64,000 nt of DNA from Streptomyces sp. NBC_01446. GTDB taxonomy: Bacteria; Actinomycetota; Actinomycetes; Streptomycetales; Streptomycetaceae. Both the position numbers and the translations under genes were made by a program. Position 1 is the stretch's first letter. The number at the start of each line of letters is the position of its first letter. Shown one piece after another: positions 48,293 to 56,691 of the stretch. The stretch lies in NCBI RefSeq assembly GCF_026340095.1, contig NZ_JAPEPO010000001.1, positions 3,316,501 to 3,380,500 on the forward strand. The letters run 5' to 3'. The notes below the pieces were generated by a model. That model did not search any database, was not told the DNA's origin, and saw only the letters and a list, made by a program, of their open reading frames with translations.

Positions 48293-49233
48293 CACAGGTA
48301 GTCCTCCAGCCTGGCCACCGCGTACCCCTTGTCGGTCACGTACTTCATGAGCAGGCGGACCATGTCGGGCATGGTGCCCTTCCACTCCTCGCGGCCCCGG
48401 AAGTGGGTCAGGATGATGTCGCCGGGGTGCAGGTCCCGGTCCTCCTCGCGCCACTCGACGTGGTCGACGTACACCTCTTCGTTCCAGATCGGCGCGTACT
48501 TGATGCCGCAGGACTTGGCGGCGCGCAGCGTGTCCCGGTTGTAGTTGCCGTACGGCGGCCGGAAGAGGACGGGCCGCTCGCCGTACTGCTTCTGCATGAT
48601 GTCCTGCATGCCGCAGATCTCGCGCCGCTGCCCCGCGTAGGACAGGCCGGGCAGATACGGGTGCGTCAGCGTGTGGTTGTTCAGCGTGACGCCGCGGGGC
48701 TGCATCTTCCTGAAGTAGTCGTAGTCGTCCTTCACCAGGTAGTTGCTGAGGAAGGCGGTGTACGGGATCTTCAGGTCGCTCATCATCTTCAGGAACGCCG
48801 GGTCCTTCTCGGAGCCGTCGTCGATGGTGAGGAACACGACCTTGTCCTTGGTCGGCACGGTCGTGAAGACGGGCGGCAGATCCTCCTGGCCCTCGACCTC
48901 GAAACCCTTACGGGCCCTGATCACGGGCTTCTCCGCGGGCGCGGGCGGCGCGAGGAGCGGCGGCTTCGACAGGCGCCACTTCTTGGCCATCGCTACGCGG
49001 ACGGCCTGGGCGGCACGCATCTTGCCCGCGTGGGAGTCGGGGGCGGGCGGCGCCTGGAGGGGCTGCTGGCCGGGCGCCGGCTCGACGGCCTTCTCGGCGT
49101 CGGCCGCGGCACACCCGGAAGCGACCGCGCAGGCGGCGAGAACGGCGAGGCCGGCCCGCGCACGGGCGCGCCGGGGCCCCCGGCCCGACACCCCTTTAAC
49201 GGCTCTTTTGTCGTTTTGTCGTACAAGTCGCAT
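48292..49233 (-). CDS. Polysaccharide deacetylase lipoprotein
   Basis: 313 residues. Lipoprotein signal with A-S-G-C (Cys41), linker, and a NodB domain (about 120-310). All ligands are present: D138-D139 in L-T-I-D-D-G, His187 and His191 in N-H-T-L-T-H-P, R-P-P-Y-G in motif 3, and the motif 5 His in I-I-L-T-H-F. It should deacetylate N-acetyl groups of cell-wall or capsular glycan outside the cell. The start is the ATG 49233, followed by a short charged N-terminus before the signal helix. It is the upstream partner of the degenerate copy; both end in L-E-D-Y-L. Confidence 0.87.
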   Translation of the reverse strand: MRLVRQNDKRAVKGVSGRGPRRARARAGLAVLAACAVASGCAAADAEKAVEPAPGQQPLQAPPAPDSHAGKMRAAQAVRVAMAKKWRLSKPPLLAPPAPAEKPVIRARKGFEVEGQEDLPPVFTTVPTKDKVVFLTIDDGSEKDPAFLKMMSDLKIPYTAFLSNYLVKDDYDYFRKMQPRGVTLNNHTLTHPYLPGLSYAGQRREICGMQDIMQKQYGERPVLFRPPYGNYNRDTLRAAKSCGIKYAPIWNEEVYVDHVEWREEDRDLHPGDIILTHFRGREEWKGTMPDMVRLLMKYVTDKGYAVARLEDYL

Positions 49234-49324
49234 GGCGCCGGATCCTCGCAGCTCACGGCACTGATCAGGGCCCGACACCGCGGCCGGGCGCGCACCGTCC
49301 ACCGACTGGCCCACAATGGGCCTG

Positions 49325-50536
49325 ATGAACGACCTCGCCTCCTTCAGCTCGCTGCTCTCCGCGGAGGGCCAGGCGCTCCTCGACGACGTACGGGACATCA
49401 CCCCCGGCCAGGAGCTCGCCGTCGCCACCCGGCTGCGCCGCGACCACCCGGCGGACCTCGTCTCGGCGGCCATCGCGCAGGCCCGGCTGCGGCAGCGTGC
49501 CGCGGCGAAGTTCGGCGAGGCGGACGCGCGCCGCATGTACTTCACGGCGAACGGCGTCGAGCAGGCGACCCGCACGAGCGTCGCCACCCATCGCGCGCAG
49601 GAGTTCAAGGCGCTCGGGGTGCGCTCCGTCGCCGATCTGTGCTGCGGCATCGGCGGCGACGCGATCGCGCTGGCCCGCGCCGGAATCTCCGTACTCGCCG
49701 TCGACCGCGACCTCCTGACCTGCGAGGTCGCCCGCGCGAACGCTCAGGCCCTGGGCCTCGACGGGCTGATCGAGGTCCGCGAGGCCGATGTCACCGAGGT
49801 CGACACGGAGCCGTACGACGCGGTGTTCGTCGACCCCGCGCGCCGGGGCGGCGGCAAGGGGGGCGGCCGGATCTTCGACCCGGAGGCGTACTCCCCGCCC
49901 CTGTCCTGGGCGGTCGGCGCGGCGCTCGGGGCCCGGCACGCGGCCCTGAAGATCGCGCCCGGCATCCCCCACGAGGCGATCCCCGACGCGGCCGACGCCG
50001 AGTGGATCTCGGACGGCGGGGACGTGAAGGAGGCCGTGCTCTGGTTCGGCACCGAGCCGGGCCGCATGCGGGCGACGCTGCTCCCCGGGCCGCGCGCACT
50101 CACCGGCCGCGGTCTCCCTGACCCCGAAGTGCGGTCCGTGGGGCGGTACTTGTACGAGCCCGACGGCGCCGTCATCCGCGCCCACCTGGTCGCCGACGTG
50201 GCCGAGGAGGTAGCGGGCGGGCTGATCGACGAGACGATCGCCTACGTCACGTCCGACACGCTACGGGCGACGCCGTACGCCACCGCGTACGAGATCACGG
50301 ACCGACTCCCCTTCAACGTGAAGAAGCTGAAGGCGCTGCTGCGGGAGCGCGAGGTCGGGATCCTTACGGTGAAGAAGCGGGGGTCGGCGGTGGAGCCGGA
50401 GGAACTGCGCCGCAAGGCGCTGCCGAAGCGGCACGGCCCGAACGCGGTGACGGTCTTCCTGACCCGCGTCGCGGGCGCCCCGACGATGCTGCTGGGGGCG
50501 CCCGCGCAGCCGGCTACTGGTGGTGCCGGGTCCTGA
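49325..50536 (+). CDS. THUMP-like class I methyltransferase
   Basis: 403 residues from ATG 49325 (MNDLASFS); ATG 49316 is equally possible. SAM-binding motif I is D-L-C-C-G-I-G-G-D-A, motif IV is V-F-V-D-P-A-R-R, and the C-terminal third is a THUMP-like domain (F-N-V-K-K-L-K-A-L-L-R-E-R, then a basic H-G-P-N-A-V-T-V-F-L). Proteins of this kind are RNA- or protein-modifying enzymes of uncertain target, widespread in actinobacteria. Its 3' end overlaps the neighbouring convergent gene by 23 bases. Confidence 0.8.
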   Translation: MNDLASFSSLLSAEGQALLDDVRDITPGQELAVATRLRRDHPADLVSAAIAQARLRQRAAAKFGEADARRMYFTANGVEQATRTSVATHRAQEFKALGVRSVADLCCGIGGDAIALARAGISVLAVDRDLLTCEVARANAQALGLDGLIEVREADVTEVDTEPYDAVFVDPARRGGGKGGGRIFDPEAYSPPLSWAVGAALGARHAALKIAPGIPHEAIPDAADAEWISDGGDVKEAVLWFGTEPGRMRATLLPGPRALTGRGLPDPEVRSVGRYLYEPDGAVIRAHLVADVAEEVAGGLIDETIAYVTSDTLRATPYATAYEITDRLPFNVKKLKALLREREVGILTVKKRGSAVEPEELRRKALPKRHGPNAVTVFLTRVAGAPTMLLGAPAQPATGGAGS

Positions 50537-52562
50537 GCGGCTCCAGGTTCGGCTCGGCACCGATCGGGCCGGTCCGCTCCACCGAGGTGGCGTCACCGCC
50601 GTTCGTGCGGGCCAGGAAGGTGCTCTGCCGCGTGCTCTGCGGCTCCACCCCGTTGTAGTACGGGTGATAGACGTACTGGCCGCTGCCCGCGCTGATCGCG
50701 GCTCCGGAGGCGTCCAGCGCGCCGGCCGCCACGGACCCGCTGCCGCCGAAGCCGACCGCGAACTGGACGCTCGCGGACTCCCGCATCAGATAGCTGCTCG
50801 TCGCGCTCGACAGGGAGCCGGGCGTGGTCCAGAGCACGGGACCGAACACGTTCATCGCGGAGCCCGCGGACACACCGCCGCGCCATGAGTCGACCGAGGC
50901 GAGCCCCGCCTGGCTCGGCGCACTCCACCAGAGCTTGGCAAGGGCGGCCGCGGTGCCCTCGTGCCCGGTCCCCGTGACCGGGTAGTAGGTGTACGTCGAG
51001 GGCCAGCTGGAGAACGTCGTGTGCGTCAGCGCGTATTTCGCGGACGTCCCCACCGGGATGATCATGGTGTCGTCGGGGTCGAGGCTGTTGAGGTACGACT
51101 TCACCGACGAGGTCAGCGTGTTGCCGTCGTTGAGCACGACTCCGCCCGCGCTGCTCGTCCCGTCCGCGCCGGCCGCGACCGACGCCGCCAGCGCCGAGTG
51201 GTAGTCGGTCCCGGTCGCCAGGAACACGTACTTCGGCGCGCTGGTGATCGACTTGGCCACGGCGACCGAGGTCGAGTAGCGGGAGGTGCCCGCCAGCCGC
51301 TTCGGTGTGAAGCCGAGCGCGGTCACCTGCGAGGACACGGTGCTGCTGAGCATGGACGTGCCGCCGACGAGATAGACGTACGCCCCCGGCTTCAGCGTCC
51401 GCTTGAGCTCCGTCTTCACCGCGGACGACAGACCGCCCGACGGCGTCATCAGGACCGGCCCGTGCTTCTTGCCCGCGAGGGCGGGCGCCGTGAGCGAGTA
51501 CGAGGGGCTGTCGCGGTTGATCAGCACCGCCGCCTTGGCGTCCATCAGGCCCGGCTCGCTCTGCCCGACCGTGTTCCACGTCCAGCGCGAGGAGGCAATG
51601 TTGGTGCCGTAGGTGTCTGCACCCCAGACACGGCCCGTGGTGTTCTTGCGCAGCGGCTGCCAGCTGGGGTTGTAGCCGAAGTTGCCCTCCTGGTGACCCG
51701 CCACCGCGGTCAGCGTCCCGCTCGCCAGGTCCACGTACTCCGTGGTGTGCACGTCGGAGCTGTCGCCCGAGGTGTCCGCGTCGAAGATGATGCGCTCGCC
51801 GGTGGGTGACCAGGACGGGTTGGCGTAGCCGCGCGGGCCGGTGGTGATCTGCTTGACGTCCGTGCCGTCGGCGTTCGCCGTGAAGATCTGCGACGGGCCG
51901 CCGTCGGGGTACCGGACGAAGGCCAGCCGGGTGCCGTCCGGTGAGAAGGCGGGCTGCTCGCCCTCGGTGAGGATCTGCTTCACCGTCCCGGACTCGGGGT
52001 CGTAGGTCCAGATGCCCTTGTTGTCGTAGCAGCCGTAGTTGACGCGCCGCTCGAACGCGATCACACCGGACGTGCTCACGGTCGGGTCGTTGTCGCAGAC
52101 GGTGGTCGGCTCCTGAGCGCTCGTCAGGAGCGGGCGCGGGGCCCACGAGCCGTCGGAGGGGCCGTAGCCGAGCTGGCCGTTCGACGTGAAGAAGATGTAC
52201 CGGCCGCCCCACCCGTAGGTGAGGTCACTGGGGATGTAGCTGGCATGGAATCCCTCGCCGTCCGGGAGGGTGACCTTGGAGGCGCCGCTCGGGCGGATGC
52301 TCTGGACGTCCTGCCAGGCGCTGACCAGACGGCTGCCGTCCGGGGCCCAGGCGGACCAGTCCCCGTCGTACGTGTTGGGGACCTGGGTGACGGCGCCCGT
52401 GGCCGGGTCGTACAGCTGCGGGCCGTCGAAAAGGATCTTGCCCTCGGTGCCGGGCCAGGGGCCGGCGTCCGCCGATGCGGCGGGCGCGGTCGCCAGACTG
52501 CCCGCGGCGAGCGCGACCGCGGTGGCGAGCACCGCGGCACGGCGGCGCGTGAAGAACTTCAA
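50514..52562 (-). CDS. Secreted beta-propeller/cell-wall-binding-repeat-2 protein 1
   Basis: 682 residues from TTG 52562 (K-F-F-T-R-R-R-A-A-V), chosen by alignment with the start of the paralogue and by GGGGGG upstream. After the signal peptide (cleavage after A-S-A-D-A) comes a WD40-like PD40/TolB-type propeller (about 35-310; W-S-P-T-G-E-R-I-I-F, F-S-P-D-G-T-R-L-A-F). It is followed by three cell-wall-binding-repeat-2 modules (about 315-640) with R-L-A-G-T-S-R-Y-S-T-S-V-A-V-A and V-Y-L-V-G-G-T. CWB2 repeats are best known from clostridia, where they bind cell-wall glycan. The promoter lies in the end of the sigma gene upstream; the 3' end overlaps the methyltransferase. Confidence 0.85.
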   Translation of the reverse strand: MKFFTRRRAAVLATAVALAAGSLATAPAASADAGPWPGTEGKILFDGPQLYDPATGAVTQVPNTYDGDWSAWAPDGSRLVSAWQDVQSIRPSGASKVTLPDGEGFHASYIPSDLTYGWGGRYIFFTSNGQLGYGPSDGSWAPRPLLTSAQEPTTVCDNDPTVSTSGVIAFERRVNYGCYDNKGIWTYDPESGTVKQILTEGEQPAFSPDGTRLAFVRYPDGGPSQIFTANADGTDVKQITTGPRGYANPSWSPTGERIIFDADTSGDSSDVHTTEYVDLASGTLTAVAGHQEGNFGYNPSWQPLRKNTTGRVWGADTYGTNIASSRWTWNTVGQSEPGLMDAKAAVLINRDSPSYSLTAPALAGKKHGPVLMTPSGGLSSAVKTELKRTLKPGAYVYLVGGTSMLSSTVSSQVTALGFTPKRLAGTSRYSTSVAVAKSITSAPKYVFLATGTDYHSALAASVAAGADGTSSAGGVVLNDGNTLTSSVKSYLNSLDPDDTMIIPVGTSAKYALTHTTFSSWPSTYTYYPVTGTGHEGTAAALAKLWWSAPSQAGLASVDSWRGGVSAGSAMNVFGPVLWTTPGSLSSATSSYLMRESASVQFAVGFGGSGSVAAGALDASGAAISAGSGQYVYHPYYNGVEPQSTRQSTFLARTNGGDATSVERTGPIGAEPNLEPLRTRHHQ

Positions 52563-52663
52563 GAGTGTGACCCCCCACGGATCAGAAATGTCGGATTGCC
52601 GCTCGCTCACGCCACCACGTCGGGGTCTCCCCCCGCCGACGCGGCCGTGTCACGGCAGCCGCG

Positions 52664-52695
52664 TCACTGTAGTGGCTGGTGAGACCCATGGGAAT
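52664..52695 (-). promoter_or_regulatory. Shared-type promoter of the CWB2 protein 1 gene
   Basis: On the minus strand the sequence ATTCCC...GGTCTCACC...CACTACAGTGACGC ends with a -10-like TACAGT (52666-52671). The same arrangement precedes the paralogous CWB2 gene (TACAGT at 56648-56653), so this is its likely promoter. It overlaps the stop region of the sigma factor gene. Confidence 0.65.
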
Positions 52696-53977
52696 AGGGA
52701 TTTCCCCGCTCCTCACGGCACTTGTCCGCGCGCGCCAGCAGCAGCTCCCGCTCCCGTTCGTTGCGCGTCAGCGACGCCGCCCGCTCGAACTCGGCCCGCG
52801 CCTCCTCACGCCGCCCGAGCCGATCGAGCAGGTCTCCGCGCACGCTCGGCAGCAAGTGGTAGTCGCGCAGCGCCGGTTCACCGGCCAGGGCGTCGACCAG
52901 GGCGAGGCCGGCCGCGGGGTCCTCGGCCATGGACACCGCCACCGCCCGGTTCAGCTCGACGACGGGGGAGGGCGCCCGGGCGGCGAGCAGCCCGTACAGG
53001 GTCGCGATCCCCTCCCAGTTCGTCTCCGCGTACGCGTGGGCGTGCGCATGGCTGGCGGCGATGGCGGCCTGGAGGGCGTACGGGCCGGGGCCGCCGCCGG
53101 TGGACACCGCGTCCGCGCGGCCGAGCGCCGCGAACCCGCGCCGGATCAGGAGCTGGTTCCAGCGCGTACGGTCCTGGTCCTTGAGGAGAACCGGCTCGCC
53201 CGAGGGGCCCGTACGGGCGGCCGAGCGCGAGGCCTGGAGCTCCAACAGAGCGGCCAGGCCGTGGACTTCGGGCTCCTTCGGCATCAGGGCTGCCAGCAGC
53301 CGGGCGAGCCGCAGGGCGTCCTCGCACAGGCCGGGGCGCAGATAGTCGTCACCCGCCGTGGCCGCGTACCCCTCGTTGAAGATGAGGTAGATGACCTCAA
53401 GGACCGAGCCGAGGCGGGCCGCTCGCTCGGGGCCGTAGGGCACTTCGAAGGCGACGTTCTTCGTGGCGAGCGTGCGTTTCGCGCGCACGATGCGCTGGGC
53501 GACCGTCGCCTCGGGGGCCAGGACCGCGCGGGCGATCTCGGCGGTGGTCAGGCCGCCGAGCAGCCGCAGCGTGAGCGCGACCCGGGCCTCGGCGGACAGG
53601 ACCGGGTGGCAGGCCGTGAAGACGAGGCGGAGCAGGTCGTCGTCGATGTCGTCCGGGTCCGCTGGCTCATCCAGGTGGGGCGGCGCGGCCTCCAGGTCAC
53701 GGCCGACCTCCGCCAGCTTGCGCGCGTAGCGCTCCTTGCGGCGCACGAGGTCGATCGCCCGGTGCTTGGCGGTGGCCGTGAGCCACGCGCCAGGGTTGTC
53801 GGGGATCCCCTCGTCCGGCCACTGCTCCAGGGCGGCGACGAGCGCGTCCTGCGCCAGTTCCTCCGCTATGCCCACGTCCCGGACGATGCGCGTGACACCG
53901 GCGATGATGCGGGGCGCCTCCAGGCGGAAGACGGTCTCGATGGCGTGGGCCGCTTCGGCAGTACGTTCTGCTGTCAC
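52664..53977 (-). CDS. ECF42-type RNA polymerase sigma factor
   Basis: 437 residues. Sigma-2 and sigma-4 regions (about 5-190) include A-Q-D-A-L-V-A-A-L-E-Q-W and L-T-T-A-E-I-A-R-A-V-L. They are followed by a ~240-residue C-terminal extension with tetratricopeptide-like features (V-V-E-L-N-R-A-V-A-V, R-A-E-F-E-R-A-A-S-L-T-R-N). This is the layout of the ECF42 group, which has no anti-sigma factor and is coupled to a DGPF protein; both are present here. The extension is thought to control sigma activity. It is 56 bases downstream of the DGPF gene, likely in one transcript. Confidence 0.88.
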   Translation of the reverse strand: MTAERTAEAAHAIETVFRLEAPRIIAGVTRIVRDVGIAEELAQDALVAALEQWPDEGIPDNPGAWLTATAKHRAIDLVRRKERYARKLAEVGRDLEAAPPHLDEPADPDDIDDDLLRLVFTACHPVLSAEARVALTLRLLGGLTTAEIARAVLAPEATVAQRIVRAKRTLATKNVAFEVPYGPERAARLGSVLEVIYLIFNEGYAATAGDDYLRPGLCEDALRLARLLAALMPKEPEVHGLAALLELQASRSAARTGPSGEPVLLKDQDRTRWNQLLIRRGFAALGRADAVSTGGGPGPYALQAAIAASHAHAHAYAETNWEGIATLYGLLAARAPSPVVELNRAVAVSMAEDPAAGLALVDALAGEPALRDYHLLPSVRGDLLDRLGRREEARAEFERAASLTRNERERELLLARADKCREERGNPYSHGSHQPLQ

Positions 53978-54033
53978 GGCCCACCATCAGACACCCGCGC
54001 CCACGGGGCGGCCAAGGGCCTGTCCGGCGTGGC

Positions 54034-54390
54034 TCAGCCCTCGGCGATCTCCCGGATCTCGGAGGTGACCGTCCAGTGCTCCTCGTGGACCTTCAGGAAC
54101 CGCTTGGTCCACTCCAGGATCTCGGCCCGGTCCTTTGCCTGGATGATCGCGTAGCCGCCGATGACCTCCTTGGACTCGGTGAACGGCCCGTCGGTGACGG
54201 TGATCTCGCCGTTCTCGTAGTGCAGGCGGGTGCCCTCGGACGACGGGTGCAGGCCCCCGGTGTCCAGCAGCACGCCGGCCTTGGTCATCTCCTCGATCAG
54301 CTCGCCCATGCGCTGCATCAGGGCCTCGCTGGGGCCCTCGGCGGGGGCCGTGCTCTCGTCGATACGGACCAGCGTCATGTAGCGCGGCAT
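54034..54390 (-). CDS. DGPF/YCII-related protein, partner of the ECF42 sigma factor
   Basis: 118 residues of the YCII-related fold with the namesake segment T-D-G-P-F-T-E-S-K-E-V-I-G-G-Y-A-I-I. Members of this family accompany ECF42 sigma factors and are usually their main target; their biochemical role is unknown. ATG 54390 follows GAGGAG. A promoter with the group's -35/-10 motif lies upstream. Next gene on this strand: the sigma factor, 56 bases on. Confidence 0.85.
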   Translation of the reverse strand: MPRYMTLVRIDESTAPAEGPSEALMQRMGELIEEMTKAGVLLDTGGLHPSSEGTRLHYENGEITVTDGPFTESKEVIGGYAIIQAKDRAEILEWTKRFLKVHEEHWTVTSEIREIAEG

Positions 54391-54441
54391 GGTGACTCCT
54401 CGTTCGGTGCGGTCGGGGCTTGTCCCCGCTCTCACTTACGC

Positions 54442-54468
54442 GTCGAACGGGAGACCGGCGAATCGACA
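54442..54468 (-). promoter_or_regulatory. ECF42-type promoter for the DGPF gene
   Basis: Minus-strand -35 TGTCGA (54463-54468), 17 bases, then -10 CGAC (54442-54445). This matches the ECF42 promoter motif (TGTCGA with CGA[TC]-type -10) reported from S. venezuelae. It suggests autoregulation of the sigma gene through read-through. Confidence 0.75.
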
Positions 54469-54501
54469 CGCGCGCCGTATTCACTTCGGGAATTTTCTCC
54501 G

Positions 54502-54549
54502 GCAGGTCGCAGCCCCGGGCGGATGTGTCCGCCCGGGGCTGCGACCTGC
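54502..54549. terminator. Strong terminator downstream of the CWB2 protein 2 gene
   Basis: 22-bp perfect stem (54502-54523 and 54528-54549) with a 4-base loop TGTG. It lies just beyond the stop at 54558 and before the ECF42-type promoter. Confidence 0.9.
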
Positions 54550-54557
54550 TGTGATGC

Positions 54558-56561
54558 CTACTCGACGGTGGTCTTCAGCGAGCGGGCCTGCGGCTGCGGC
54601 TGCGGCGCCACGGAGGCTGCCGGCCGCTCGGACTGCCGCGTCGTCGCCGTTCCCGCCGGAGCCACGCCCTTGTAGTACGGGAAGTAGTCCACGAGCGAGC
54701 TTCTCGCGCTGACCGCGGAACCGGCGGCCGCGAGTTCGGACGCCGACACCGAACCGGTGCCGCCGTACGCGATGACGTGCTGGAGACCGGCGGCCTGAGA
54801 GCGCAGATAGGTCGCGTCCGCGTCCGTCAGGGTCGTCTCGTCGGTCCACAGCACGGGCCCGTACCAGAGCTGCCCGGTGGCCGCGGAGACCCCGCCGCGC
54901 CAGCTGCCCGTCGAGGCGAGACCCACCTGGTGCGGCGAGGACCACCAGAACCTGGCCAGCGCCACCGAGGTCCCGTCGTGGCCGCTGCCCGAGACCGGGT
55001 AGTACGACCAGCGGTCGGGCCAGTGGGAGAACGCGGTGTGCGTGAGCGCGTACTTCGCCGACGCGCCGACCGGGATGACCATGGTCGTGTCCGGGTCGAG
55101 CGAGTTGAGGTACGACTTCACCGAGGATGTCAGCGAGTTGCCGTCGTTGAGGACGACGGTGCCCTTGCCGCCGTAGCCGAGCGCGCCCGCCGCCACCGAG
55201 GCCGCGATCGCCGAGTGGTAGTCCGTGCCGGTGGCGAGGAACACGTACTTGGGCGCGCCGGTGACCGCCTTCGCCACGGCCACCGACGTCGAGTAGCGCG
55301 AGGTGCCCGCCAGCCGCTTCGGGGTGAAACCGAGCGAGGTGACCTTGGTGGCGACCGCGCTGGAGAGGATGTCCGTGCCGCCGACGAGATAGACGGTCGA
55401 GCCGGGCTTGAGCGTGCGCTTCAGCTCGCTCTGGACCGCGGTCGACAGCGACGACTTCGGCGTCATCAGGACCGGGCCCTGCTTCTGGCCGCCGAGCGAC
55501 TGGGCCGTGAGCGCGTAGGACGGGCTGTCCTGGCTGACCAGCACGGCCGTCCTGGCGTCGACGAGGCCAGGCTCGCTCTGTCCGACGCTGTTCCAGCTCC
55601 AGCGGGACACGGCGGCGTTGGTGCCCGGCGAGTCGGCGCCCCACACCCGCGCGGTGTCGTTGTGGCGCAGCGGCTGCCAGGCGATGTCCGTGGTGGACGA
55701 GGTGCTGGAGGGGTTCGGCATCGTCGTGACGTCGCCGCTCTTCACATCGACGATGCGGGTCGCCGACGCGTCTTCGTCGTAGCCGTTGTTGAACGCGATG
55801 CGCGTGCCGCTCGGCGACCAGGACGGGGTGTAGGCGGCGTCGCTGAAGGTGAGCTGGCGCTCGCCCGTACCGTCGACGCCGATGACGAAGAGCCTGGTCA
55901 GCCCGCCCGCTTCCCGCACGAAGGCGACCTGCGTGCCGTCGGGCGAGATCGCGGGGTCCTGGCCGACGTCGGTGAGCTTGGTGAAGCCGCCGGTGTTCGC
56001 GTCGTACAGCCAGATCGCGGAACCGGTCGTCGTACCGCAGGTGTCGCCCGTACGGACGAAGGCGATCAGGCCGTTCACCGAGGCGCTCGGCGCGCGGTCG
56101 CAGCCGTCCTCCGTTGTGGAGAACAGCGGCTGCCCGTAGCCGGAGCCGTCGGACGGCGCGTACCGCAGCCGGCCGTCGCCCGAGTAGACAACGGTGCCGC
56201 CGCCGTAGAGGAACGTCGGGTGGGCCACGCCGCGCACCGAGCTGTCGCGCTCAGGAATCTTCACCAAGGTGGAGCCCGTGTAGCGGCGCGTCTCGACCCT
56301 GCCGTCCTTCACGTACGCGACCCGGCTGCCGTCCGGCGACCACGCGGGCTCCGCCGCGCCGGCGAGGAAGTCGGTGTACGTGCTGGTGCCGAGCTCGTGC
56401 GTCTGCAGCACGTTCAGCGCGCCGTTGAGGAACATCAGCGTGCCGTCCGTGGCCTGCCACGTGACCGGCTCGGCGGCGGCCGCCCCCGGCGCCGCCATGC
56501 CCGCCGCCAGAGCGACGGTGGTGCCCAATGCCGCGAGCACGCGGCATCTGCGAATCTTCAT
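54558..56561 (-). CDS. Secreted beta-propeller/cell-wall-binding-repeat-2 protein 2
   Basis: 667 residues from ATG 56561, with an alternative TTG at 56573. A paralogue of the protein encoded at 50514: signal peptide (cleavage near A-A-A-A-E), PD40 propeller (about 30-300; W-S-P-D-G-S-R-V-A-Y, I-S-P-D-G-T-Q-V-A-F), then three CWB2 modules with nearly the same sequences (R-L-A-G-T-S-R-Y-S-T-S-V-A-V-A is identical). The C-terminus differs: a Gln/Pro-rich tail. The two likely arose by duplication, with the sigma/DGPF pair between them. Probably cell-surface attached. Confidence 0.85.
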   Translation of the reverse strand: MKIRRCRVLAALGTTVALAAGMAAPGAAAAEPVTWQATDGTLMFLNGALNVLQTHELGTSTYTDFLAGAAEPAWSPDGSRVAYVKDGRVETRRYTGSTLVKIPERDSSVRGVAHPTFLYGGGTVVYSGDGRLRYAPSDGSGYGQPLFSTTEDGCDRAPSASVNGLIAFVRTGDTCGTTTGSAIWLYDANTGGFTKLTDVGQDPAISPDGTQVAFVREAGGLTRLFVIGVDGTGERQLTFSDAAYTPSWSPSGTRIAFNNGYDEDASATRIVDVKSGDVTTMPNPSSTSSTTDIAWQPLRHNDTARVWGADSPGTNAAVSRWSWNSVGQSEPGLVDARTAVLVSQDSPSYALTAQSLGGQKQGPVLMTPKSSLSTAVQSELKRTLKPGSTVYLVGGTDILSSAVATKVTSLGFTPKRLAGTSRYSTSVAVAKAVTGAPKYVFLATGTDYHSAIAASVAAGALGYGGKGTVVLNDGNSLTSSVKSYLNSLDPDTTMVIPVGASAKYALTHTAFSHWPDRWSYYPVSGSGHDGTSVALARFWWSSPHQVGLASTGSWRGGVSAATGQLWYGPVLWTDETTLTDADATYLRSQAAGLQHVIAYGGTGSVSASELAAAGSAVSARSSLVDYFPYYKGVAPAGTATTRQSERPAASVAPQPQPQARSLKTTVE

Positions 56562-56647
56562 GTGCCCCCACAAGAGTGTCCGAAGGACCGTCGTTCGTCT
56601 CCCCGACGCGGAACGGAAACCTCACGTTCCTGCACGACAGCTGCGTC

Positions 56648-56680
56648 ACTGTAGCGGCGCAGGTGACCGGAAGGGAATGA
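56648..56680 (-). promoter_or_regulatory. Shared-type promoter of the CWB2 protein 2 gene
   Basis: On the minus strand, ATTCCC...CGGTCACC...CGCTACAGTGACGC, with TACAGT at 56648-56653; it matches the block in front of the other CWB2 gene over some 35 bases. It is ~90 bases upstream of ATG 56561. Confidence 0.65.
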
Positions 56681-56691
56681 CTTTCCTTCAC

